From Thioclava dalianensis (GTDB taxonomy: Bacteria; Pseudomonadota; Alphaproteobacteria; Rhodobacterales; Rhodobacteraceae), in NCBI RefSeq assembly GCF_000715505.1, contig NZ_JHEH01000022.1, positions 1 through 55,028 on the forward strand: DNA of 55,028 nucleotides. Reading direction: 5' to 3'. This document shows, piece by piece, positions 35,877 through 45,064 of the stretch (position 1 is the stretch's first letter; every line of letters begins with the position of its first letter). Under the pieces are notes generated by a model that was not told where the DNA came from, did no database searches, and saw only the letters and a program-made list of their open reading frames with translations. The translations under genes and the position numbers were made by a program.

Positions 35877-36932
35877 TCAGACCGGTGCTGGACCAAGGGC
35901 GGTGAAGTTCATCGTCGAGAACAAGGTCTCAGCTGAGAGTTTCCGTTCGACCAGAAAATATGGAAGTGCTTCGGGCAGGTTCGTCTTTTGCGCGCCCGGA
36001 AAGCCGATGCTGATTCGGGGTGAGGATCCGTCGCCGTCGTCGTCGTAATCGACAAACTCCCAGCTTCGCAGCAAGCGAATATCTTCCTGTAGGACCCTCG
36101 GGTCGCTGTGTTTGCGCGAAACCAAGTCAGCATTGGCGGATAACCCGTTCGAGTACATACCAGGCTTATCGAGCCCGAGCGCGAGATCGCTGTTATCAAG
36201 CAACCAGCCTAAGAACTGGCGCGTCATGCGCGGGAGCAATTCCAGCCGGTCAATAAAACCATCGAGGGCCTTCTGTGCTTCATCGCGGCTATCGAACAGC
36301 CCACGCTCCTCGTCGTCGGCAAAAAGTAGCGAGGCGTCGCTGCGTTGGACCGCTGGACGCTCCTCGACGATCCCCGCGAGCGAGGTTGGGAATTTGCCGT
36401 CAATTGCAACCTCAAGTTCGACAGTGATGCGTTGCAGCTCGGCGCGCAGTTTCTCGTAAACTGCGCGGATCGTATCAATGTCGCTGCCAATAATCTGGCT
36501 CGCCAGTTCGGTCATTCCAATGATATTGCGGCGCTTAAATCCGACCCTCGCAGCCTGAACATTATCCAATTTGTATTTTGCTTGGCGCTCGCCGATGATC
36601 AGGACGTAGATCTCGTCGTAGAGATTCGCGTCTGCGTCGCTGATCGCGGTGAGCGTTTTATTGATCTTCTGCGGCGTTGCCTGCGAAGTCACTTGGATTG
36701 CGCGTTTTCTTGCGCTGGTCGTATCACCAAGATCGAGGCCAGGCGCATTCCGCCGTGTCTCGTTGAGATTGACCAAGTTCGCCTTGTGGATGAGGTTGAG
36801 CAGGTCCTTGAAGAAATCTTCGAGAATGCGATTGAGGTCGGTAAATCCGAGCTTGCTACGTGCGCGCACGCGCCCCGAAATTGTATCAAGATCGTCGATG
36901 ATCGAGCCGATGAAAACTCCACGCGCGGTCAT
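35877..36932 (-). CDS. SMEK-domain-like protein
   Basis: A 351-residue protein. Residues about 15-125 match the pattern I know for SMEK-domain proteins: LGFTDLNRILEDFFKDLLNL, NLNETRRNAPGLDLGD, then KRAIQVTSQATPQKINKTL. The LDLGD...IQVTS pair resembles the Asp and Gln-x-Thr-Ser positions of restriction-endonuclease-like folds, so a nuclease is possible. The C-terminal half (helical, with FIDRLELLPRMTRQFLGWLL and LLRSWEFVDYDDDGDG) may be a winged-helix-type module. Such proteins occur in conflict and defence loci. It is the first gene of the minus-strand island, directly beside the IS110 element. Confidence 0.65.
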   Translation of the reverse strand: MTARGVFIGSIIDDLDTISGRVRARSKLGFTDLNRILEDFFKDLLNLIHKANLVNLNETRRNAPGLDLGDTTSARKRAIQVTSQATPQKINKTLTAISDADANLYDEIYVLIIGERQAKYKLDNVQAARVGFKRRNIIGMTELASQIIGSDIDTIRAVYEKLRAELQRITVELEVAIDGKFPTSLAGIVEERPAVQRSDASLLFADDEERGLFDSRDEAQKALDGFIDRLELLPRMTRQFLGWLLDNSDLALGLDKPGMYSNGLSANADLVSRKHSDPRVLQEDIRLLRSWEFVDYDDDGDGSSPRISIGFPGAQKTNLPEALPYFLVERKLSAETLFSTMNFTALGPAPV

Positions 36933-37092
36933 GTGAACTAATTCCTCGGATATTGTGGCTGGCCGCGCACTATACTTGCAACGTCCGCTTCAAGAAAGCC
37001 CCGCTGCAGCGAGGCCGGCCCCGGCGAATGACGGCTAATGGGATGTGCCGGCTGCTTCCCCGGGATCAACCGTGCAACAAGGAGAAGCAGCC

Positions 37093-38160
37093 ATGTGTGC
37101 AAAGAAGACAGGACGTTTGGAAGACCTTGCCGTCGTCGGGATCGACATCGGCAAGGAAGCGTTTCACCTGGTCGGGTTCGACCGGTCCGGCCAACTGGTC
37201 ATCCGAAAGCAGATCAAGCGCTTGGCCTTGAACACCACTTTCGAGCAACTTCCGCGCTGCATCGTCGGGATGGAGGCTTGCCTCAGCGCCCATTTTGTCA
37301 GCCGCACGCTGCGGAGAATGGGGTTCGAACCGCGGATCATCCCGGCGATCTACGTGAAGCCGTTCAACAAGGGCCAGAAGAACGATTACAACGACGCCGA
37401 GGCCATCGCAGAAGCCGCGTTGCGGCCTAATCTCCGGACCGTTTCGGAGAAGAACCAGGACCAGCTCGACCTTCAGGCCCTGCATCGGGTTAGGGCACGG
37501 CTGGTTTCGCGACGCACGGCCAGCATAAACCAGATCCGGGCCTTCTTGATCGAGCAGGGCATCACCGTCAGGTCGGGGCTACGGGCGCTGAAGAATTCCT
37601 TCGAAACGATCCTCGAACAGCGGCGAGACGAGATCTCGCCCCGGATGCGCGGCATCCTGATCGGACTTTACGGCGAGTGGATGTGGCTGGACAAACGGAT
37701 CGAGGATGTCTCGGGCGAGATCGAAGAGATCAGCCGCACCGAGGAGAACTGCGTCAACATCATGACGATAGCCGGCATCGGGCCAATGATCTCCACAGCG
37801 ATGGTCGCGGCCGTCGGCAAAGGCGAGGCCTTCGATCGAGGGCGCGATTTCGCAGCTTGGGTTGGCCTGGTGCCCCGACAATTCAGCACGGGCGGACGAA
37901 CGATCCTCGGCCGGATCACCAAGCGCGGCAGTCGCTACCTGAGGATGCTGTTCGTGCAGGCGGCGAAGGTGATCATGATGCGCCCACACCGCTGGTCCGA
38001 CTTCAGCTTTGGCCCGTGGCTCACTGAAGTCGTGGGACGCATGCCCAGAAACAAGGCCGCCGTAGCGCTTGCCAACAAGCTCGCCCGAACCGCCTGGAGC
38101 GTTCTGCGTCACGGCACCCGGTTCGACGCCCCACAAGACGCGGCCATGGAAGCGATCTGA
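37093..38160 (+). CDS. IS110-family transposase, intact
   Basis: A 355-residue DEDD transposase: the first Asp in VVGIDIGKEAFH, Glu in IVGMEAC, the paired Asp in NDYNDAEAIAEA, and the C-terminal transposase domain with IAGIGPMISTAMVAAVGKGE, DFAAWVGLVPRQFSTGG and KRGSRYLRML (catalytic Ser region). AAGGAG is 9 bp before the ATG. Recent work shows that IS110 elements encode a bridge RNA in a noncoding end that selects target and donor. About 150 bp upstream and 400 bp downstream are gene-free and could hold it. The element ends are not delimited. Confidence 0.93.
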   Translation: MCAKKTGRLEDLAVVGIDIGKEAFHLVGFDRSGQLVIRKQIKRLALNTTFEQLPRCIVGMEACLSAHFVSRTLRRMGFEPRIIPAIYVKPFNKGQKNDYNDAEAIAEAALRPNLRTVSEKNQDQLDLQALHRVRARLVSRRTASINQIRAFLIEQGITVRSGLRALKNSFETILEQRRDEISPRMRGILIGLYGEWMWLDKRIEDVSGEIEEISRTEENCVNIMTIAGIGPMISTAMVAAVGKGEAFDRGRDFAAWVGLVPRQFSTGGRTILGRITKRGSRYLRMLFVQAAKVIMMRPHRWSDFSFGPWLTEVVGRMPRNKAAVALANKLARTAWSVLRHGTRFDAPQDAAMEAI

Positions 38161-38577
38161 CACCCTCCACGGCCACAAAGGAGTTCGCGAAAGAGAGGAC
38201 AGCATGGAACGGAGAAGATACGCCCCCAGAGTCTGACGGCCCACTGGGTCATCATCAACCTTGCGGCTAATGAGACCACGGCGCGTGCGTAACCCCATCA
38301 AGGCCACGGCCCGCGAGCCGATCAAAAGGCCGGATACATATGAGCGATTTCCGAAGTCGTGCCAAATTCTCAATTGCGAACAGCAGCCGGCACGTACAAA
38401 GGGCCGTTCACTGCGCCCAAGCAGGAATGTGGAAGTTGAGTTCCGCTGCACACGCCACGAACGTCGGAATAGCGCGTCAAAGAAGAAAAGACCGAATATT
38501 TCTGAGATGGTGTAGAAGCTCCTTTCGGGAAACTAATGATGAAGCCACACCGCGCGACGACACCCGAAAGTTCCGCG
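38161..38577. other. IS110 right end and flanking remnants
   Basis: About 417 bp without a convincing gene. The first 180 bp (GTCTGACGGCCCACTGGG to GGCCGGATACATATGAG) look like the noncoding right end of the IS110 element. The rest consists of AT-richer sequence with short frames, probably remnants from insertion at the edge of the catabolic island. Confidence 0.45.
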
Positions 38578-39633
38578 CTAAGCCTGCGCCAGCCCCCGGT
38601 AATGCGCTACAAGTTCGCGCGCGTTGTCGGGGTGATGCCTGCGTCGGCCGGCCTCAATCTCCTTCGCCATCTCCACGACCTTGCGGTTCATCGGCGCCGC
38701 CTTGCCGCGCGCCTCGAGGAAATCGACCACCAGCCCGTTCACCTCGTCGACCTCGGCGCGACGGCCCTTGCGCCAATCCTGCAGCGAGGTCGTCAGCGTG
38801 TCGTCCCTTGAGAAGGTGCGAACGACCTCGTCGAAGATCTCGTCGACATAGCGTTCCGGGTGGTTACTCATCACCGGCGGCATCCCGATGATCGGCATGA
38901 TGGTGGCGCCGTCGGCGAGTGCTGCCTCCATTGCCTCATAGCCGGCGCGCCGCATCACTTCGAGAAACTCGGGATCGCGGACGCTGTCACGCATAGCGGT
39001 GTCGATGATCGCCGTGGGGATCAGTTCGGCTGCATTCACCACCAGCTTCATCCATTTCGCCGAGCGGATATCGTCCACCACCTGAACGGTGCCGGAATGG
39101 CGCAGGATATCGGCGACGTCGTGCACCCGCGGCTGTTGCTCGGGGTCGAGCGCGCCAAGCGCGAACCAGCTTTCGTCCGTGTCGTTCTGGCGGGTCGTGA
39201 TCCCCGGCTCCCACATGTTCGACGCGATCTGGATAACCGCGCCGATCGTGCGATGCGCGCCGACGATGTCGGCGATCGCCTCGTGAGTCATGCCGTTCTG
39301 CAGTCCCACGACGAAGCCGTGCTCCGCCAGAACCGGCTTGATCATCTCTGCCGCCCAGCGAGTGTCGTAAGCTTTCACCACCATGAAGACGAGATCAAAG
39401 GGCTCCTTGATCTCGGCGATCTCGCATAGGTGCAGCGCCTTGACCGGCGTGTGCAGTTGGCGGGTTGGCAGGTTGACCGTCAGCCCCTTCTCGCGCATCG
39501 CCTCGACATGCGCCGGCCATTGGTCGATGAAGGTGACGTCGAGCCCTGCCAGAGCGAAATCGGCCGCGACCGATGCGCCTTGCGCGCCGGTTCCGATAAA
39601 AGCGATCCGGGGGAATGGGGTTTGCTTCGTCAT
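38578..39633 (-). CDS. ketopantoate reductase-like (PanE/ApbA) oxidoreductase
   Basis: A 351-residue NADP-dependent 2-keto or beta-keto reductase. The N-terminal Rossmann motif is IAFIGTGAQGASVA, followed by the ApbA features VVKAYDT and GLQNGMTHE; the C-terminal domain carries the catalytic Lys in SAKWMKLVVNAAE. It is longer than true PanE (about 300). The start at 39633 has GAGGAG; a start at 39660 that overlaps the SDR stop by 4 bp (ATGA) is an alternative. It is the last gene of the hydroxyquinol cluster, so it probably acts on a pathway keto acid and not on pantoate synthesis. Confidence 0.85.
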   Translation of the reverse strand: MTKQTPFPRIAFIGTGAQGASVAADFALAGLDVTFIDQWPAHVEAMREKGLTVNLPTRQLHTPVKALHLCEIAEIKEPFDLVFMVVKAYDTRWAAEMIKPVLAEHGFVVGLQNGMTHEAIADIVGAHRTIGAVIQIASNMWEPGITTRQNDTDESWFALGALDPEQQPRVHDVADILRHSGTVQVVDDIRSAKWMKLVVNAAELIPTAIIDTAMRDSVRDPEFLEVMRRAGYEAMEAALADGATIMPIIGMPPVMSNHPERYVDEIFDEVVRTFSRDDTLTTSLQDWRKGRRAEVDEVNGLVVDFLEARGKAAPMNRKVVEMAKEIEAGRRRHHPDNARELVAHYRGLAQA

Positions 39634-39656
39634 CGGGCGTATCTCCTCGGTTGCGG

Positions 39657-40445
39657 TCATTGCATGATCATCCCGCCGTCGATCTGCAGGCATTGGCCGG
39701 TCATGTAATCGGAGTCCGGTGAGAGCAGGAAAGCCACCGTTCCGGCGACATCGGCGGGCGTCGAAGTCCGGCCGAGCGGGATCCCGGCGGCGAAGTTGCG
39801 CAGGGCCTCACCCGGCTCGGAGGAGACGCCCATTTCCATCAGGTCCTTGTCGAGCACCGTCCAGAGCTCGGTTTCGACCACTCCGGGAGCGAAGGCGTTG
39901 GCGGTGATTCCGTGCGGGGCAAGGGTGCGGGCCGCCGCCTGTGTCAGGCTGATGACCGCGGCTTTGCTCGCGCAATAAGGCGCGAAATCGCCGAAGCCCG
40001 CCCGGCCCGCCATCGAGGCGGTGTTGATGATCTTGCCTTTGCGTTTAGCCGCAATCATCGCCTTCGCCGCCTCCTGAATGCCGATCATCACGCCCATGCC
40101 GTTGACCGACATGACCTGCGTCCAATTTTCTTCGGTCGTCTCGAGGAACGGCTGCGGACGGTTGAAGCCTGCGTTGTTGACGATGGCATGGAGAAAGCCG
40201 AACTCCGTCTCGCAGGCGGCGATCGCCGCGCGGGTGGCAGCCCGGTCGGTCACGTCGGTCTTGCAGAAAATCGCGCGTCCACCGTCGGCGGTGAGGGCTG
40301 CGGCGGCCTCCGCGCCAGCCTCTTGATCAAGATCGGCGATCACCACGCCGTATCCAGCCGCCGCGGCGCGCCGCGCAATCTCGAGACCAATGCCCCGTGC
40401 GGCACCCGTAACGACGACGCCGCCCATTTGTTCTTGTTCAGACAT
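39657..40445 (-). CDS. SDR-family NAD(P)-dependent dehydrogenase
   Basis: A 262-residue classical SDR: TGAARGIG glycine motif, NNAGF, Ser in NTASMAGRAGFG, Tyr/Lys in YCASKAAVISL, and the C-terminal PDSDYMTGQCLQIDGG. Asp in VIADLDQEAG after the second strand suggests NAD preference. GGGGAGG precedes the start. It lies 15 bp after the dioxygenase gene and likely oxidises a hydroxyl of the imported substrate. Confidence 0.9.
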   Translation of the reverse strand: MSEQEQMGGVVVTGAARGIGLEIARRAAAAGYGVVIADLDQEAGAEAAAALTADGGRAIFCKTDVTDRAATRAAIAACETEFGFLHAIVNNAGFNRPQPFLETTEENWTQVMSVNGMGVMIGIQEAAKAMIAAKRKGKIINTASMAGRAGFGDFAPYCASKAAVISLTQAAARTLAPHGITANAFAPGVVETELWTVLDKDLMEMGVSSEPGEALRNFAAGIPLGRTSTPADVAGTVAFLLSPDSDYMTGQCLQIDGGMIMQ

Positions 40446-40460
40446 GATATCCTCCCCTGC

Positions 40461-41327
40461 TCAGGTCGCGCGGTGCAGCACGAAATCGTAGTTGGACTCC
40501 CACAGCGTTTCGCCGTTTTCGATCGGGGTGAACTCGGCGATCAGGGATTCCTTGACGCCGAACACCGCATCCGAGGTCAGGTATTTGTCGCCCGCCACGA
40601 AAGTATGGGTCGTCACCGGATCGAAGCCCTCGGCGCTGACGATAAAATGCATATGCGCCGGGCGATACGGGTGACGCCCGAGCTTGCCCAGCATCTTGCC
40701 CACCGGACCGTCGTCAGGGATCGGGTAGGAGACCGGCTTGATCCCCTCGAACCAGTAGCGCCCGTCCGGCCGCGTGGTGAACACGCCGCGATTGTTGTTG
40801 CGCGGCTGAATGTCTGGCTGCTGGACGTCGTAGAAGCCGTCCTCGCTGTCCGACCAGACGTCGATCCGCGCCCCTTCGACCGGGTTGCCGTCGAGATCGG
40901 TGACCGTGCCATAGAAGCGGCAGGTCTCGCGCCCGCCCGCTTGTGTGATGTTCGCGCCCAACTCGTATTCCGGCACGCCATCGACATGGAACGGGCCGAG
41001 CACTGTGTTCTCGGTCGCCCCGGTCGGGCGGCGGTTGTTGATCGCATCGACCAGCATCGAAACACCAAGCACGTCGGAGAGCAGGATGAACTCCTGACGG
41101 TTCTCGTCGCAGATCTGTCCGGTCTTGGTGAGGAAATCGATCGCGATATCCCACTCGGCCTGCGTGAGCTCGACGTCCTTCACGAAAGCATGCAGGTGGC
41201 GGACGAGGCTCGCCATCACGGTCTGGAGGCGCGGATCGGCGCTCTCCGAAACCCGGGCGTTGACGGTTTCGACCGAGGCGTCCTCGGTGAAATAGGCGAT
41301 CTTCGGCTCTTGGGTCATGTCATTCAT
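40461..41327 (-). CDS. hydroxyquinol 1,2-dioxygenase
   Basis: A 288-residue intradiol dioxygenase that opens 1,2,4-trihydroxybenzene to maleylacetate with a non-heme Fe(III). The N-terminal helical domain (HLHAFVKDVELTQAEWDIAI, FLTKTGQICDENRQEFILLS) and the linker SMLVDAINNRRP are typical of the hydroxyquinol subgroup. The Tyr-Tyr-His-His iron ligands are in GFYDVQQP, GRHPYRPAHMHF and the same block. It sits directly upstream of the SDR and downstream of maleylacetate reductase, the enzyme that uses its product. Confidence 0.92.
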   Translation of the reverse strand: MNDMTQEPKIAYFTEDASVETVNARVSESADPRLQTVMASLVRHLHAFVKDVELTQAEWDIAIDFLTKTGQICDENRQEFILLSDVLGVSMLVDAINNRRPTGATENTVLGPFHVDGVPEYELGANITQAGGRETCRFYGTVTDLDGNPVEGARIDVWSDSEDGFYDVQQPDIQPRNNNRGVFTTRPDGRYWFEGIKPVSYPIPDDGPVGKMLGKLGRHPYRPAHMHFIVSAEGFDPVTTHTFVAGDKYLTSDAVFGVKESLIAEFTPIENGETLWESNYDFVLHRAT

Positions 41328-41332
41328 TCCTA

Positions 41333-42397
41333 TCAGGTCGTGATGGGCCGCTGACCGGCATGGGCGCGCCTCAGCAGGGCGAGAATGCCGTCGCGCGTGA
41401 TTTCGCGCGGGTTCTTGTAGGGGCTCTGGACGGCCATATCGGCGGCGCGCGCCAGATCGCTTTCCTTGAGGCCATAGTCGGCCAGCGCGAGAGGGGCGCC
41501 GATGGAGCGCGCGAAGTCGTAGAGTCCGCCGCCCAGGTCGCCACCAAACAGCTCGGTCGCGCGCGCCAGTTCGGCAGACGCCGCCGCGGCGTTATAAGCG
41601 GCGGTATGCGGCAGCAGGATCGCGTGCGTTTCCGCGTGGGGCATGTCGAACCCGCCGCCGAGCGTATGGCAGAGCTTGTGATGCAGCGACATGGCGACCG
41701 CGCCCAGCACGGTGCCGCAGAGCCACGACCCGTAGAGCGCATCGGCCCGGGCATCTCTGTCGTCCGGCGCCTCGACGATCCGCGGCAGCGCCGATTTCAA
41801 GGCACGCAGCCCTTCGACCGCCATCAGCGACGTGACCGGGTTCGCATCGGGCGCGTAGAGCGCCTCGACCGCGTGGGCCATCGCGTTCAACCCGCTCGCA
41901 ACGCTCATCGCGACCGGCAAGCCCAAGGTCAGATCGGCGTCGTAGATCACAGTTTCCGGGCGGATCTTGGGGTCACGGACGGTCGTCTTCTGCCCCTTCT
42001 CGGTCTGGCCGAGAATGTCGGTCACTTCCGAGCCGGCATAGGTCGTCGCGATCACCACCTGCGGTGCTTCATTGCGCCAGGCGATGGCCTTGCCCAGACC
42101 GATGGTCGAGCCGCCGCCGAGCGCCACGACGCAATCGGCCTTGGTTTCGTTATAGATCTTGAGCGCAGCCTCGGTCACTGCGACGGGCGTGTGCATCGCG
42201 GCTTCGGTGAAGGTTCCGGCCGCCATCTCCCCGAGGTCTTTCGCAAGCGCCTCGGCGTCGTTTTTCTGGAACGGCGTCGACAGGATCAGCGCGCGGGCGC
42301 AGCCCAGTCTCTCCACCTCCTCGGCGACCTTCACCGAGATCCCGGAGCCAAAGACGATACGCCCGGGGCTGGATGTGTAGATGAACGCTTCAGGCAT
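41333..42397 (-). CDS. maleylacetate reductase
   Basis: A 354-residue iron-type alcohol dehydrogenase that reduces maleylacetate to 3-oxoadipate. It has the NAD motif VVALGGGSTIGLGKA, ATTYAGSEVTDILGQT, and the metal-site His residues in NAMAHAVEALYAP, SLHHKLCHTLGG and MPHAETHAILLP. The N-terminal RIVFGSGI is typical of the subgroup. GGGAGG is 5 bp upstream. It is separated by 5 bp from the dioxygenase gene. Confidence 0.92.
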   Translation of the reverse strand: MPEAFIYTSSPGRIVFGSGISVKVAEEVERLGCARALILSTPFQKNDAEALAKDLGEMAAGTFTEAAMHTPVAVTEAALKIYNETKADCVVALGGGSTIGLGKAIAWRNEAPQVVIATTYAGSEVTDILGQTEKGQKTTVRDPKIRPETVIYDADLTLGLPVAMSVASGLNAMAHAVEALYAPDANPVTSLMAVEGLRALKSALPRIVEAPDDRDARADALYGSWLCGTVLGAVAMSLHHKLCHTLGGGFDMPHAETHAILLPHTAAYNAAAASAELARATELFGGDLGGGLYDFARSIGAPLALADYGLKESDLARAADMAVQSPYKNPREITRDGILALLRRAHAGQRPITT

Positions 42398-42457
42398 GGT
42401 TCCTCCCTGCGCCTCGCACAGACGAGGCGTTGAATTGAGCCAGCGTGGTCCGCGAGG

Positions 42458-44989
42458 TTACTCCTCGCGGCGCCGACGCGCGGTCGTGTAGATGAGCGCC
42501 GCCACGAGGATCAGCACCCCTTGGAAGCCGTATTGGTAGGCCTGCGACAGCCCGAGGAAGGACACGGCGTTGAGCACTTCGGTCAGAAGCACCGCCCCCA
42601 GCAGCGAGCCAATGAAGGTGCCGCGCCCGCCGAGAAGGCTGGTGCCGCCCAGCACGACCGCGGTGATGCTGCCCAGCGTATAGTTCACGCCCTGCGCCGG
42701 ATCGCCGACGCCGATCTGAGCCATCAGCATGATCGCACCAAGTGCGGTCAGCAGCGACACGGCGATATAGCCGAGCACGAAGGTCCGATCCGTGCGTATC
42801 CCGATCCGCCGCGCGGATTCCTCGTGCGAGCCGACCGCGCGAAGCTGCCACCCTGCCCGCTTGCGGCGCAGACCCAGCTCCATCGCGATGGCGATCACGA
42901 TCATCACCACGAAGGCGATCGGGACCGGCCCGAAGCTACGGGTGAGCGTATCGATCACGTCGAAGGAGATGTAGCCGCCCGGACCTTCGCGCAGCACGAA
43001 GCTCAGGCCCTGCAGGCCGATGAACATCGCCAGTGTCGCGGCGATGGGTGTGAAATTGGCGAAACGGATCAGCACGCCGTTGATCAATCCGACGACGATC
43101 GCCGCGCCGAACATCAGCGCGAAACCGAGCGCCATTGTCGAGGCCGGGCTGCCATCGTTGATGAAGAACGACCCGATCACCACGAGGAAACCGGCGAGAG
43201 GTCCGACCGACAGGTCGATCCCGCCCATCAGCAAGGCAATGGTCTGCCCCAAGGCGATGAAGCCCAGTGCGGTGGCGAGGATCAGGATGTTCGAGACGTT
43301 GAAGGACGATAGGTAATTCTCGTTCTGCGCGCTCACGAACAACGCAAGCAGCACGGTCACCAGCGCAAGCGGCACGATCGTCGCGTTGTCGGTTTGCACG
43401 AAATGGCGCAGCTTCGCGCCGAAGCCCTCTTTCGCGCTCCGTTCCTCGGCCACGTGATGCGCATGCGTGTCGGCCTCGACCGCAGCACCGACGATGCGGG
43501 CTTCGGTGATGTCATCGCCGCGCAGCGTCTCGACGATACGGCCCCGCGACATGACCAGAACGATGTCGCAAAGCCCTTCCAGTTCCGCCGCGTCCGAAGA
43601 GTTGACAATCACCGGCGTGCCCGCATCAGACACTTCGCGCAGGATCCGGTAGATCTCGAAGCGCGCACCGACATCGACACCCTGCGTCGGCTCGTCGGCC
43701 ACGATGAAGCCCGGCTCCGACAGAAGCGCGCGGGACATCACGATCTTCTGCTGGTTGCCGCCCGAAAGCTGGGAGACCTTCGCCTCGACGCCTGCGGCCT
43801 TCACCGCCAGCGAGGAGAACACCTCCTGCACTTTCTGCATTTCCTTGCTGCGATCCAGCACGCCGCTCGAGGCATATTTGTCGAGCGAGGCGAAGGTCGC
43901 ATTTTCCCGGATCGTCAAATCCGCAGCGAGGCCTTCCGTATGGCGATCCGACGGCATGAAGGCCGCCGCGTGTTTCAGCTCTTTCGGCGAGAGCGTGCGA
44001 CCGTGGAGCTTGATCGCGCCGCGATAGGGCTGAAGGCCCACCAAGGCGCGCATCAGATCGGACTGGCCGTTGCCTTCGACACCGGCGACGCCAATGATCT
44101 GGCCGCGCCCGAAGGCGAAGGCCACATCCGAGAATTTGCGCCCGCTGAGGCCTTCGACCTCGAAATTGATCGGGGGATTGGCGTCGGCGCATTTCGGCGG
44201 GAAGGCAGAGGCCAGGCGGCGACCGACGATCAGATCCAGAAGTTGGGAATTGCTGATCTCGCTCGCAGGCGCGCTGCCCCGATGACGGCCATCGCGCAGC
44301 ACGGTCACGCGATCCGCGATCTGCCGCAACTCGGCCAGACGGTGGGTGATATAGATGACGGCGGTGCCGGAGGCCTTCAGCGCCCGAACCTTCGCGAAAA
44401 GCATATCCGTCGCGTCCTGATCGAGCGCGGCCGTCGGTTCATCCAAAATAAGCACACGGGGCTGGACGGCGAGCGCTTTCGCCAGTTCCAGCAGGTGTTT
44501 CTGCGCGATGGTTAGCGTATCGACACGCGCGTTCAGCGGCACCTCAAGGCCGACCTCTTCCAGCAGACGCTTACCAACGCGGTCTTTGCGATCGCCTTCG
44601 AAAACAGAGGCAGGCAGTGACACCTGCAGGTTCTCGAGCACTGTCATGTCAGGCAAGATCGCCGGGTGCTGATAGGAGATCGCGACGCCAAGCGCCGACG
44701 AGCTTTCCGGCGAAAGCGGCATCACGTCCCGCCCGTCGAATTCAATTCGGCCGGTGCTGGGCTGCAGAACGCCTGTAATCAGGTTCATCAGGGTCGATTT
44801 CCCGGCTCCGTTCTCGCCCAGGATCGCGTGCACTTCGCCCGCGTGAATGTCGACGCTCACATCGCTCAGGGCGCGGACCGCCCCAAAGGATTTCGACACG
44901 CCGCGCAAGCGGATCACGGGGGTGCCCGTTGACGTTTCGCGGAGCCCGTCCGCCTTCTCCATCGGTTCGATTTCAGCCAATGCTATCAT
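42458..44989 (-). CDS. sugar-type ABC importer: two ATPase domains fused to permease
   Basis: An 843-residue fusion. Residues about 25-260 are the first ATPase domain (Walker A GENGAGKSTLMNLI, Walker B VLILDEPTAALD, His switch ITHRLAELR), but its signature reads LTIAQKHLLE in place of LSGGQ. The second (about 270-505) has the signature LSGGNQQKIVMSRAL and FIVADEPTQGVD but a degenerate Walker A (GVEGNGQSDLMRAL), as is usual in RbsA-like proteins. Residues about 525-843 are an RbsC-like permease (LLMGGIDLSVGPLAGFLVVI, VLGGTSLLGGRGTF). Such parts are normally separate proteins. The second permease is encoded upstream. Confidence 0.92.
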   Translation of the reverse strand: MIALAEIEPMEKADGLRETSTGTPVIRLRGVSKSFGAVRALSDVSVDIHAGEVHAILGENGAGKSTLMNLITGVLQPSTGRIEFDGRDVMPLSPESSSALGVAISYQHPAILPDMTVLENLQVSLPASVFEGDRKDRVGKRLLEEVGLEVPLNARVDTLTIAQKHLLELAKALAVQPRVLILDEPTAALDQDATDMLFAKVRALKASGTAVIYITHRLAELRQIADRVTVLRDGRHRGSAPASEISNSQLLDLIVGRRLASAFPPKCADANPPINFEVEGLSGRKFSDVAFAFGRGQIIGVAGVEGNGQSDLMRALVGLQPYRGAIKLHGRTLSPKELKHAAAFMPSDRHTEGLAADLTIRENATFASLDKYASSGVLDRSKEMQKVQEVFSSLAVKAAGVEAKVSQLSGGNQQKIVMSRALLSEPGFIVADEPTQGVDVGARFEIYRILREVSDAGTPVIVNSSDAAELEGLCDIVLVMSRGRIVETLRGDDITEARIVGAAVEADTHAHHVAEERSAKEGFGAKLRHFVQTDNATIVPLALVTVLLALFVSAQNENYLSSFNVSNILILATALGFIALGQTIALLMGGIDLSVGPLAGFLVVIGSFFINDGSPASTMALGFALMFGAAIVVGLINGVLIRFANFTPIAATLAMFIGLQGLSFVLREGPGGYISFDVIDTLTRSFGPVPIAFVVMIVIAIAMELGLRRKRAGWQLRAVGSHEESARRIGIRTDRTFVLGYIAVSLLTALGAIMLMAQIGVGDPAQGVNYTLGSITAVVLGGTSLLGGRGTFIGSLLGAVLLTEVLNAVSFLGLSQAYQYGFQGVLILVAALIYTTARRRREE

Positions 44990-45027
44990 CCGTTTAGTTC
45001 CGCCGATCTGAGGGGTTGGCGCGGGTA

Positions 45028-45055
45028 TCTCCGGGCGGATCGCGCCGCCCGGAGA
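45028..45055 (-). terminator. hairpin after the binding-protein gene
   Basis: A perfect 11-bp stem (TCTCCGGGCGG / CCGCCCGGAGA) with a 6-base loop between the solute-binding protein stop and the ATPase-permease start. There is no U-run. It probably stabilises the upstream mRNA or partly stops transcription so that the binding protein is more abundant. Confidence 0.5.
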
Positions 45056-45064
45056 CAGGGGAGG

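Noticed and set aside
39912-41354. A 480-codon frame antisense to the SDR and dioxygenase genes
   Set aside because: It crosses two well-supported genes and reads as a typical high-GC shadow frame.
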